Under the pieces are notes generated by a model, which saw only the letters and a list, made by a program, of their open reading frames with translations, was not told the origin of the DNA and did not search any database. From Harmothoe impar (taxonomy: Eukaryota > Annelida > Polychaeta > Phyllodocida > Polynoidae), in the NCBI GenBank assembly GCA_947462335.1, contig OX381709.1:68502609-68566608 (forward strand): a DNA stretch of 64,000 nt. The letters run 5' to 3'. Made by a program: the position numbers and the translations under genes. Below, piece after piece: positions 24,901-36,900 of this stretch; within the stretch, counting starts at the first letter, position 1, and every line of letters starts with the position of its first letter.

Positions 24901-27900
24901 AATTTAATTTTACTCAGTTCCAGGTGGCCAAAATCAAGATGACAGTCAGAAGATAATAAAAAATAATAATGGTCATAGTTTGTCATGTTGTCGTTTTCTA
25001 GAGAAAATCAGTAGATTAGTGCTTACTTCTTTACAATGTATAGCGATGTCGTGTTATAGCCGTAATTAAAACCTGGTGAGCAACCTATGCATTGAGAGGT
25101 CTATACTTATTAGACAGTGTCCGTATCTTACAGGACATGGTACATGATATGACGAAATTTTATGAATAACTTTTGGTGAGAAGAACTGCTGCATTAATTG
25201 CAACTTATAGAACTAGATACTGGGTAGACACAGTATCAGCAACCGCCTCACCACGTATACAGTAAAGACAGTTTATGTAATAAAAATGATATACCCATAG
25301 TGAAAGTTAAATAAAATAATGATACAATATACCCCTGACAGCGCTAAAGAGTTCACAAGTTCACCTTAATCGTGCCCCAACGGGCAGTGTATCTGCATAT
25401 AAATTACAAGATTGCCTAGCTGATAGACCTTGGACACCTGGGTGTTTCAGACAGGGAGAGTCGCGATCTACAGAGGGGGGGGGGGATGTGTTAGGCTGAG
25501 TGACCAGACCTAATAGTAAACTTCAAGGCTGATTGACCAGACCAGGAAGGCTATTATCGCAACATCAATCTATGTTTTTTGTTAGAGACCAATGTTTTAA
25601 ACTGGACCTTTTTTAAGGTCTTTTGTGTGTTAGCATCTAGGCCATCCCACTCCCAAACGCCTCTCCACATTGGGCATTTGTGCAGGCTTGTGTATTTGAA
25701 CCTTTTCAGGCGGAATTTAATCTTGCTGTCACCTCTTGTCCGTCTATTTTCAGCAGGCAGTAAGGCTCCCCTTTCTGAAGAAATTTTATGCATTTGACAC
25801 AGGAGCTGAGTTAGCCTACGCTGACTTAGTGTTTTAACATTAAAGTGTGCATGTAGCTCAGTAGCCGAGCATCTCTCATACATACGGCCAAATTTACAAA
25901 TACGAAGACCTCGGTTTTGCAATCTTTGCACCTTGGCACTTAAATCATTGGTAGTGCAGTCAATCAGAAAACTTGCATAATCAGTGAAAGGTAGGATCAT
26001 GGTTTTGTAAAAAAGTATTGCTTTAACCTCATCTAGTAATTTCCTAATTCTAGCTAGGAGACATAGTTTATGACATAAAGTTCGGATTAGTTTGTTTGTG
26101 TTTGCCTTGAAAGTGAAACCGCTGTCAAAGATCGCCCCTAGGTACTTATACTCCCCTACTTCCTCCAGGGTGACATCCCCAAGTATAATATTCATCTTGG
26201 GAGTGTTGGGTTCAATCCTAGTTCTAGAGACGCGCATCACCTGGGTTTTCTTTGCATTGATTGTGATACAATTTGCTCTACACCAGGCCTGTGTTTTTGC
26301 TACATCTCTTTGCAACATGGCTTCAGATTCGACAATCGACTCATGACTAGCAACAAGGACAATATCATCTGCATACATATAAACTTTGCATTCATTAGTC
26401 ACCTCAGGGAAATCGTTGATAAACAACAAGAACAAAAGAGGACCAAGGGAACTTCCTTGGGGAACACCATAACTAACTTTACTCTCACTGGAGCGCTTGT
26501 TATTTAAAAGAGATACCTGTCTTCTATTTGAAAGATAAGATTCTAGCCAAAAAAGGGTTTTTTCGTCCAATTTTAGAGATTTACATTTTTTTAATAATAA
26601 TTTATGGTGGACTGAATCAAAAGCTTTGGATCCATCGACGAAACATATGCTAACAAATTTATCGTCATCTAGCTCACTATAGATATGATTAGCAAAGTCA
26701 AAAAGTGCGTCAGTTGTACCTAGGCCTGGCCTAAAGCCATACTGGCATTTACTAAGAAGATTATTGATGCGTAGATGTTCAAGAATATGGGCGTGTACTA
26801 GTTTTTCTAACATTCGTCCCGGTAGGGGTAGGAGGCTGATCGGTCTCCAATTACTAATAGAAGAAAGGTTTCCCGCTTTAGGTATGGGAACAACAGTGCT
26901 TACTGCCCAACCATCAGGAAATACACATGCATTCAAGCTATTTCTAAAAATGCTTAGGAGGTGAGGGACGGTGACCATGAGCATGTCTTTTAAAACACTG
27001 GCGTTAATACCATTAATACCACTTGATTTGTTTATGTTTATCTCATTAACCAGTTTTTCAACAACTTCCATGCTTATGACAAGCGGGTTACAAGGCTGAC
27101 GTACCTCAACGTCAATAACAGCTGTGTTGTCAAGAATATTAAAGTCCATTTTCTCTGCCATGACACATCCAATATTAGAAAAAAATTCATTAAAATAATC
27201 CGCTACCAACTCGTCATCAACCCGTTCATTGGTTGTGTGATGAATGAAGTCTGCCCTAGAGCCATAGTCCTTAGGGCTGATTAATGATGAAATTTTGTTC
27301 CAGAATTCACGGTGACCATCCTTGTGGTCGTTAAAGGCTTCGTCAATTTGACTAGTTTTGGATTCATCAATCAGCACGCTAACTCTAGATCTTAGATCTT
27401 TTGCTCGCTGGAGGGTGGCTGCGAGTCCATTACTCAAGAACTCAATCATAGCCAATCTCCTATCATTGATTGCTTCTCTAATTTCAGGGTTGATCCAATC
27501 AACATCTCGAGACTTGACCTTAAAGATTTTAACTGGGCAAACCTCATCTAGATATTTCAGAGTTACACCAAGAAGCTCTTCCCATTGTGCATTAGGATCT
27601 TTAGATTTGTAGAAATCAGACCAGTCATGATAAAGCAATTCTTCCTCTAAGTCAGTTTTACAATATGCCCTATAACTCCTGCCCTGAAAGTTGAGTCTTT
27701 CATGACAATTTTGCCTTTTTTTTGGACCACTAATACCGGTAGGTGGTCGCTAATGTAAACCGGTAGGGGTTGTTGGTAGACAATGTCCTGTGCGTTCGAC
27801 AAAATGTTGTCTATGATCGTTCCCCTGCTGTCACCGTCATTAGGTCTGGTGATTTTATCAATGAGAATATTAAGACCATTTTCCTGGGCAAGAGTTATAA

Positions 27901-30900
27901 GAGCCTGACATTTCACCTCATCAGGGTGGGCGTAATTAATATTAAAATCCCCTCCAATCCAAATGTCAAATTTGGTAGAGTCAACCTTATCTAGAATGCC
28001 ACTTAGAGATTCAAAAGATTTTACATGATCAGTATTTGGCGGCCTATAAATATTACAAATTAACTTAGGGCGTCTCATTGGCCTCTGTACGACTAAACAT
28101 TGTACTTCTATATCAGTGGCTACAAACGTATCTTCTGACAGGAGGTCTGTATAACCTGCCCACTCGTTGTTGACGTATGTCACTAAACCTCCACTTCTGT
28201 TTGCGATTCTGTCTGTTCTAAAGAGCTGATTACCTATCCATTTTACATTTACATCATCGACGTTATCATTGAGCCAAGACTCACTGATGCAGAAAAAGTC
28301 TGCATCGTTCCTAAAACATTCCTTGATATCCATCAATTTACCAGCTAGGCTTCTCGCATTCATGTATACTACTTTAAAACCTCGTGGGACCTCGTCACCC
28401 ATAAGTGTGGTGAGGTCCTAACACTGTCAAATCCCTTCCCGGTATAAATACGCTTGTATGTGTGGCGGTTACCTGGCTCCTAGATGACCAGCAGTCAATA
28501 AAGTTGACCATAATCTTAAACTTATAGATAGACGGTCAGAGCAGAACTCCCCTCCCACAAAGGCACATGGTTTAGTAAGTAACCTGAATTCAAGGGCAAC
28601 ACGCCCTAATACTACAAGGTAGTGCAATGAGTCACATATTAGTGGTGTGTTTCACATAATAACAATAAGGAACAGACTAACATTAATGATAATGATGATC
28701 TGTGGGTAGGCTGAGTCACCAGACCTAGCTGCGCAGAGTTTCAAACAAATTAGAAACTCTGTTAATGAGTAGTAAGTTCACTCTACCAAACATCAAGGTG
28801 GCTAGCAAGCAATATCAGATAGTGTAATGTGATATCATGTAATTAAATAAAGAAAACATGAAAAATGAAATAAAATGCAAATGTGAATTAGGCTGAGTCA
28901 CCAGACCTAAAGGGTAGCAGAACAAGCGTACCGGTAGTGATTATATCGATTAGTAGGTCAAATATGACCAAGACAAAGACACATGGAGAATTTGACTACC
29001 TGCACCAGTGAAGGCGACATTTATACCTCAATCTATATCGTTATCACTTATAGCAGTGGCAATCTTGACAGCCATGTTTTCTCTCAGCGTGTCCCCTGCT
29101 GTTAGGCCGTCAGTGCTGAGCTGTCGATGGTAGGTTGTCCATTTTTTGGTTCTTGACTGATAGTGGCAGATATTGCGGTCGTACCGGGGCGTCTTCAGGC
29201 CCCTGTTTTTGTTCAGCTTTTGGATCAAACTATTAACTTTTATGACAGTCATATCAAGTAGGGTTTGTTGTTCATCAGTACAGGTTATTACACTATTTAC
29301 CGCCTTGTTATATGTATTTAAGTCGATTGTCGTGATGGGACATAAGATCACCTTCAAAGTCGGCGCTACTGTTTTAATCGCTTGGAGTATATATTGCAAT
29401 CCACCAATAAGTTTATATTTTACTACATCAGATTGTGCTCGAGTGGCACATCCAGTTGTGAGGCCACCTTCCTCATGTACTAGGACTAAATCCCATATTC
29501 CAGCTAATATGTACACTTGCCTGGTTGGTAAATGTTCACGATTTGTTGGGTTCTCAAACCATTTTAGGAAGGCCTCAATGATCGGCTTGCCGTCTAGCAA
29601 GGTGATGACGGATTCTACCGGTATGTAATCGTCCAAGGTCGGGGCCACTGCAGCCAGGCACTCATCGCCTATCACGAGAGTTGGGTATCTGAAATTTAAC
29701 AAAAAGATTACGGAGTCAATCATTGATTTTAGAGGGGTTAGCATAGTGTGAGTGTGAAAACTCCCTTTTATCGCCCAGCCTGTTTTGCCGCGCCAATTAT
29801 GGGGTAACCCACTGGGGTTCTCCATTTAAATCTGATATAACTTACATGTCATCGTCCACCTGGACCTCCATTGGTGTCTCAGTCGTCATATTCTCAGTGG
29901 TGTTGAAGGTATTCTCAAATAACAGCGTGTTGGCAGTTGCTGTTTAGAAATCGTGACCGTGCGTGCCGGCTACCTAGGTGTTGTCGTCAACTGGCGCGTT
30001 CGAGTGGACGCCATGGTTCAGTACTAGCTTCTCGCGTAAAGCCATCAAAAATATGCCGGTTTTGTTTAAGCCCTTTTTAGGGTGGGCTTCCCATTTTGCT
30101 TTATCATCATATATGCTATGCTTGTTAGAGAACCCTCCCGCATAATAGGGATCCCCAGTACTCTCAATGAGTGTATGTGGGTGCGAATTCATTAGCTCAA
30201 GTCGAGGGGCTTTGTTGTGGGTGTACTTCAGTTCCATGCCGCTGATCAGAGTTTGGTCTGCTATGGATAACCAATTGCAGCCGTCTGGGACGTCAATTGA
30301 GTCCCCGATCGCCTTCATTCTGGTAGGTTTGCTTGTTCTAAGGACAGCCGCCGCTGCTTCAGTTGCGCCTAATTCTGTACATTTCCTGTACTGGAAGTGT
30401 TGTTCGACTGAAATGTAATCAACTCCTTCAAGTGAGTAGGGTGCGTAGTGAAAATTCGAGAGTGGGGCTAATTCCCCATTGAATACGAGACCACAGTCGG
30501 TCAGTCGAACGCGGGCGGTTTCTTTCGAGGGGATTCCGCGCGTGACGTCATCAGCGCCTATCTGGGCCGGGGGAGTCCCTTCTGCGTTGTTTACATTCTC
30601 TGTTATGACACGTGCTTCGTCTACTTCTTGTAGATCTATCTTTCTCGGTTTACGCTTGATGCCGGGGAAGAACTGCCGAGGGATGGAGTCAAGTTTGTCA
30701 AACGGATAGAATATCTGGTTTATGATAACCCCTTCCGAGGTTTGCCTGATGGTGGCGAGTTTTGTGGTTTTGTTTGTCTCGACTATGCTTTTTATCAGCC
30801 TTTTGTTTCTGCGGGTAGCAGAATCTTCAAACCTCTCGATGGCAATATTGCTCCATCTGGGTCTCCTCCTAATATCTACTCTACCTGAGATTACCCTTTG

Positions 30901-33900
30901 TTGTGCTTCAAGATTTGTGAAGGTAATTCTGACAGGTGGACGCTCACCAAGCATTCTACCTATTCTCCTGCAGGAGTACACGTCACTCTCGTCTAGTCTA
31001 ATCTGGGTTTCCTGGAACATGCTACCTACAATTCTCTCAATGGACTCGTTTGGTTGGTGTCTCAAACCATGAATAATCAAGGTTCTGTCGTCACTAGGGA
31101 AGTTGTATCTTTTACCTGCTTGTGATATGGTGGTGGGTGGTAGTGGGGCGGGGTCAGTAGTGGGTGTGTTTTTGTGTGGCCCCTGTGGTGGGTCTAGTGT
31201 GAGTTGCTTGGCTACTATACTGTCAATTGTTATCTGTTGCTCAGAGTTGGTTTTTTTGAAGGATTCAAGGTCACCTTCAATTCTGCTAATTTTACCGTCC
31301 CTTTCCTGAAATCCTATATCAATGGCCATCAATTGGTCAATGGTCTGCTGCCTCTCTTCATTTATTTTCTTGAGATCCCCGATTTCGGTTAGTAGTTGGC
31401 CTAGTTGCTCACTGACGGCTGCTTCAACAAGCTGCTGCATGTTAGTTTGAAGGTCACCTTTGAGGGTTTCAATTTCAAACTTCCTCTCTTCCTTTTCAAA
31501 ATCTAAGTTACCCTGGAGTATTTTGAGTTTCTGCCCAGTCTCCTTTTCAAGTTTGACTACCTGAAGTTTGTCGGTCTGAATCAGCTTTCTGATTTCAGTG
31601 TTTTCTTTACTGACTTTCTCTTCAAGCTCGTTGAGTCGGGAGTCAAGTTTCCCCTCGACTCCTTTTATACTGTCATGCACCTTGTTAATTTGCTCTTTAT
31701 GCCCTTGACCTATATTTTGGATAAGTTGGGTGAGATTATTGTATCGCTCTTGTTCAGTGGCGGGTTCAATATTAGGGCCGGGTTCAACATTGGTGGATGT
31801 TAAATGTTTACTTACATTCTTGGGGGTTGATTTCTGTGGAGTTTGTAGGTTGTCGGTTAGAGGTGAGTCTAGTTTACCTGCGTTGCTGTCATGCCGGCCA
31901 GGTATGATTGGTGACACCGCACCTGTGCTAAGCACTGTCGAATCTAGGCTATGCGGTGTCACGGGTGAATTGGCACTGAGATCAGTCGAGTTTTCAGTGG
32001 ATTCTTCGTCTGAGATAATAGTAGAATCTAGATCCATGGGCATGATGGTATGTTGTTCCTCCATGGTCCCTCTAGTTGTAATTTTCCTTGTTGGTTGGAC
32101 ACGTTCAGGTATGCTTTGATACCTCTTACTTTTCCTCTGCTGTTTGGCTTCCTCTCCCGGCATTGTTGTGGGTATAATGGCGTCTGACCAGCGGTCACTT
32201 CCTCTACACCGGTTCCAAATCCGTTTCCGTGTCGGGCGTGAGTATATCTACTCTAACTGACTTTTCTCTACTCAACATATCTTCACCAGAACTTTACAAT
32301 CAGATAGGACTAAAATTTGATATGAAAATCTAAAAATAACCCTGCCTTTGTGAGCTAAAAGCTCTGCTCTACCTGCGCGGTTTGTGTTCACTCTGACGTC
32401 ATCTCTGTCAATTTACTGGTCCTGGAACCGTTCCACGAGGAGGAGACTCTGTGCGTCGTCTGTGCCCTGAAACGTTACGTGCGGGTCACGGAGCCAGTCA
32501 GGTTGGACAAGGAAGGGCGAAGGAAACACTCGCTCTTCTTGTCCTTCTGCAAGCCATTTGGCGAGATTGGGCAGGACTCATCAAAGCGATGGGTCCTTGC
32601 GGTGCTTTCCGCAGCTGGGGTGGACACCAGGGTATACCGAGCTCACTCCACCAGGGGTGCCAGCACCTCTGCGGGAGGGAGACTCGGTGTATCGACTGCT
32701 GTTTTGCTTAGGCATGGGTCTTGGAAAGGTGCCAAGACCATGGCTAAGCACTACAACAAGCCTATCAAGAACCCCAAGCCTCCCAAGACGCTAGCCAGGA
32801 TCCTCCTGGAGGACTCAATCGAGTAGCTGGGAACAAAATTTTCAGAGCCTTTTTGGGGGAAAAGACACACCTCAAAAGGGGAGAATTTTGGCCCTTTTGC
32901 CGTAACGATAGTTTGTATGAACTCTATTGGCTGATCATAGTCATAAGCCTTACTAGAGGCAGCAGTTATCTGTATGTGAAAAAACTTTTTCTATGTTGGA
33001 CAATAACACTGCCACAGCTGTGGTGAACTGTATGGCAGTTATGCCTTCTTTGCTAAATAGCAAAATGTCATGCAACCTAGTCAAAACCATATCACAAGGC
33101 AATAGAACATCACCTTTAGGTGAAATAAAGTATCTATTTTCTGTTATCCTATATGAGAAGTTACAGTCCTTTATGGGAGAGTAACATTATGGGAAATAAG
33201 CAGTGAATCTAGCTGAACTTTGAAGTCTCCTGTGTCAGCAGAATGTTTACTGTACTCAAAGAAGAATATACGATTAATCGAATACTTACCATGTAATATA
33301 AGTATGAAGATTAATCGTTGTTCTTCGAGATACAGATAAACATATCTGCTGAGTACACAGGCCCACCCATCCATCCCCAGGATGAAGAAGATTACTACTA
33401 GTGGTATAATCTCTCACCTACTCATGTGGGTGCTATTTAGACAAAGTAAAAAGAGCACTACTGTGTACTATTTCCAGATGTTTTATTTTCAGCAAAAGAG
33501 TCACTGCATGTGGGCGCTAATCTAACCACCGGATGTGACGTCACCCTCTCCTGTGTACTCAGCAGATATGTTTATCTGTATCTCGAAGAACAACGATTAA
33601 TCTTCATACTTATATTACATGGTAAGTATTCGATTAATCTTATATTAAGTTCACAAATAAATCGATACCTTCACAAATCATCAAGACCTACCAGTATTCC
33701 GGTGTTTAACACCTTTTGATTGCGTTACTGAACATGAGTAGAACTGGTAACCTAACTTGGCATGTTGTGTACCGTGTAGGCTGACAAGGAGTTTGTGTGG
33801 TCGCTATGGAAACGGCTGCAGGTGGCCTCCCCAGACATCACACAGGCCATCGGCATGGTCGTGCAGAGGTAAATTGTGTTTTTTTAACCCTAATATTTTA

Positions 33901-36900
33901 TGCATTTATGAATTACACATTGACGGTAATATGGACAATGTACAGTATTATACCTTGTTCCACTTAGCAGTCCTTTAGATATGAAAAGATGTTAAATCAT
34001 TAAAAATACGGTATCTCAATTTAACAGAATTTCATGAATGTACATTTATGTCTGAATGCTTTCCTATGTCAATATGTCTTTGCTTGCAGAGAGAAGGAGA
34101 AAGCTGAATACAAAGACAGGAAAGTGTTGGGAATACTAGCCGCGAAGGATGACCGTATCGATGAGCTTCAGAAAGTAATCTCTGCGCAGAGCTCTGAGGT
34201 TTCTACCATCATATCAAAGTAGGTTTAGCTACACACAAGACCTTATCTCAGTTATGTAATTAATCACTTTTCTGAAAGATAACAAGTGTTCATGGAGCTG
34301 ATGATCTGTTTTCATACTTGATACAGAAAAATGGAGTTGTCAGAGAGCGTGAGTCATCTGTTGGCTGAGAACGAAGACTTGAAATTCAAACAGAACCAAC
34401 TACAACTCAAGGTAAATACGAATCACAATACAATGCTCTGCTATTCACGTGTTTTATATGAAGGTTAATTTGATTAACGATATCATCAAGCAAAATCTTT
34501 TAACGAAAGGTTATTCCAAAATATGACTAACAGGAGAAAGTAAGATGTATTTCAATCGAGAATGTTGCCATCTGACTATGCAGTAGGAGCAGAAGAGTTA
34601 TAGCTGATGCATTTGACTGATTCTTACATTTAAAAAAATTAAATTTCCAGGTTGATGAGTTTGAAAAACGAACCAAGGAGCTAGGTGAAAAGGAAGGTAA
34701 AGAGTACTTAATTATATTCATTTATAGACGTTAACTTCATCTTTTTACTGTCAACTATTGCCCAGTAAATCTTCAGGTATAAACCACATTCTGACTTTTA
34801 GAATGTTGTATATAATCCGCATCTGCGGTCTGATTTTGGCTAATTCAATACCGTGGTATTCTTCAAAAAATTTGGGATCAAATTATAGCTGAGCGTGATA
34901 AACCGCGGACTATACGCGAGGTTTTACAGTATGCTAGAAACACTGCCTGTACAAACATATGGTTATATCAATGTACTTATGTGTATGGGTTGCTTCTAAC
35001 AGATTTGGCTCGATCTTTGACGAAAAAAGAGGAGGAAGCCAACTCGCTGAAGAAGGACAAGGATGATTTGGCAGCTATACGAGACTCGCAGAAACAACGA
35101 CTTAAAGTGAGTTTACATCTTTGATAATTAGAACTTCACTCTAACCCTCAGTCAAATCTCAAGGGGGAAAAAAACTAACGTAAATTCCTGTGTCCTACCC
35201 GAATCTTGCGTATAACCAACTCAGGGGAATCCCAATACGCGTTTTTTTATCTGAAAATTTCAATTTTAATACTATTCTATAGTGATAAAAACCCTTGTAT
35301 AACCCGCGCCTTATATATGCATGTCTGGTATCAGATGAAAGCTGAGTTTGGTTCGCGTTCAACCCGCGGGTAGTACGCGGGAATTAACGGTATTTTATTA
35401 CTGTAATACAATGTGTTAACGGTCTGAGTAATACGCTGTACCCTTTGTCATGTAGACTATAGAGGAGCAGTTAGAGGAGGCCAGGGACGACTTCAGCCGG
35501 ACACTGAAGGAGGTAAGTCTTAATTATACCCTGAATGGCCGCTAGTCTCCAGACATTCTTAAACATCAAACCTCGAGTTTACGTGGCCTTATTGTCCCTC
35601 GTATCTTATGACTTATCATGTGTACCCAGTTTTACAACATTGTGAAGAGCCTTGGTGTGCGTGCCCGCCCCCCCCCCCCCCCCTATGGTAGCTAATACGC
35701 TAATCCTCTTGATGTAGAATGGTGAGCTGAAGAAGAACGTCCACGCACATGAACGCGTCATTCACGAGATGCAGCGAGACTTTGATCACAAGGACCGAGA
35801 ATTGGAGGCTGTCAGGTAAACACTAATTTTAATATCCTACCTACACCAGTCTCATGTTTAAAATGCCTTTAGAATTTATCATAGATCTGGGAGCAAAGTA
35901 GCCTGCATGATTTGAAAAGCACTTTTGAACTGCGTGGCTTGGAGCCTGGACAACTCAAAGGTACTAATCTGTAAATTATAATCGCAGGATTTTAATTTAA
36001 TTAAAAACATGTAATTATAATTTACAGTAGACACTTGCCATCAAATTCTATGATTTCCCTAAATGTGCATTCCTATATAGGCTATAGGATTATTGTAGGA
36101 TTAGTAAGACACGAATCATCCCTTACTGGTATCACACGTGGTAGTTGATTCATAATATTAAAGAGTACCTACTCCCCACATTACACACTACAGGAAGGAG
36201 ATGTCGGAGCTGTGGGAGAACCACCGTCAGCTGACGGACCACGCCAGTCAGCAGGCGCACCTCATACAGCAACTCCGCTCCCTGCAGACAGACACACAGA
36301 AAAGTAACACGCTTACCCCTCATACTGTCATGTTTTACTTTAAATTATATATAATATATATGTAGATATTCTTAAAGGCACAGTAACCCCAAAGACTTAA
36401 CCTCTGTATGACCTCCGTACACAGGTTACACAATGTCAGCGCATCATAAAAATACCCTGAATTTTGTGTATTAAAGTGATGATCCTTTAATTATTGTTGT
36501 AATTCTATGAACTAATAACACCTGATAATTTTAATTCCTGCCTATTAGATGAATCAACTTCCACTTTTTCTTTCATTCCCTTACTCTTCAAAGTGATGAA
36601 AAACCAAGAGGATGCATTTTCGATGGAGTCGTCAACAATTTACAAAGTAAGTGGCATTCTGTTTCCTGATGTGTGTTATTGTAGAGAGCTATCCCTCCCA
36701 TTTTGTGTGATATTTTGTGAGTGATTACTTAATAAATCCTAATTATGTGTTTGCACCTTGAAATGACCTTACATGGCTTCGCACACTAGATTACATCCTG
36801 TGAATATGCTCCTCTCTATCGTTAATTACGTTAATTAAGACAACTTTCTATTCATCATAGTCATACTTTGTAGAAGTAGTACCCCACCATTAATAAGAAT

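Larger units (their letters stand above)
24750..32416 (-). mobile_element. Non-LTR retrotransposon (CR1/L2-like) with NADAR and SGNH-like domains
   Basis: A nearly full-length element of about 7.7 kb. Its order on the - strand is: 5' UTR of about 250 bp, ORF1 (coiled coil, L1-like RNA-binding region, NADAR), SGNH-like ORF, a spacer of about 620 bp, endonuclease, reverse transcriptase, 3' UTR of about 800 bp and a TTGAAC-repeat tail. It interrupts the tyrosine-recombinase gene. I see no convincing target-site duplication, and the right boundary is set only by where recombinase homology resumes (about 32416). One frameshift near 27680 separates the endonuclease and reverse-transcriptase frames; otherwise the ORFs are long and open, so insertion was fairly recent. 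Confidence 0.88.
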
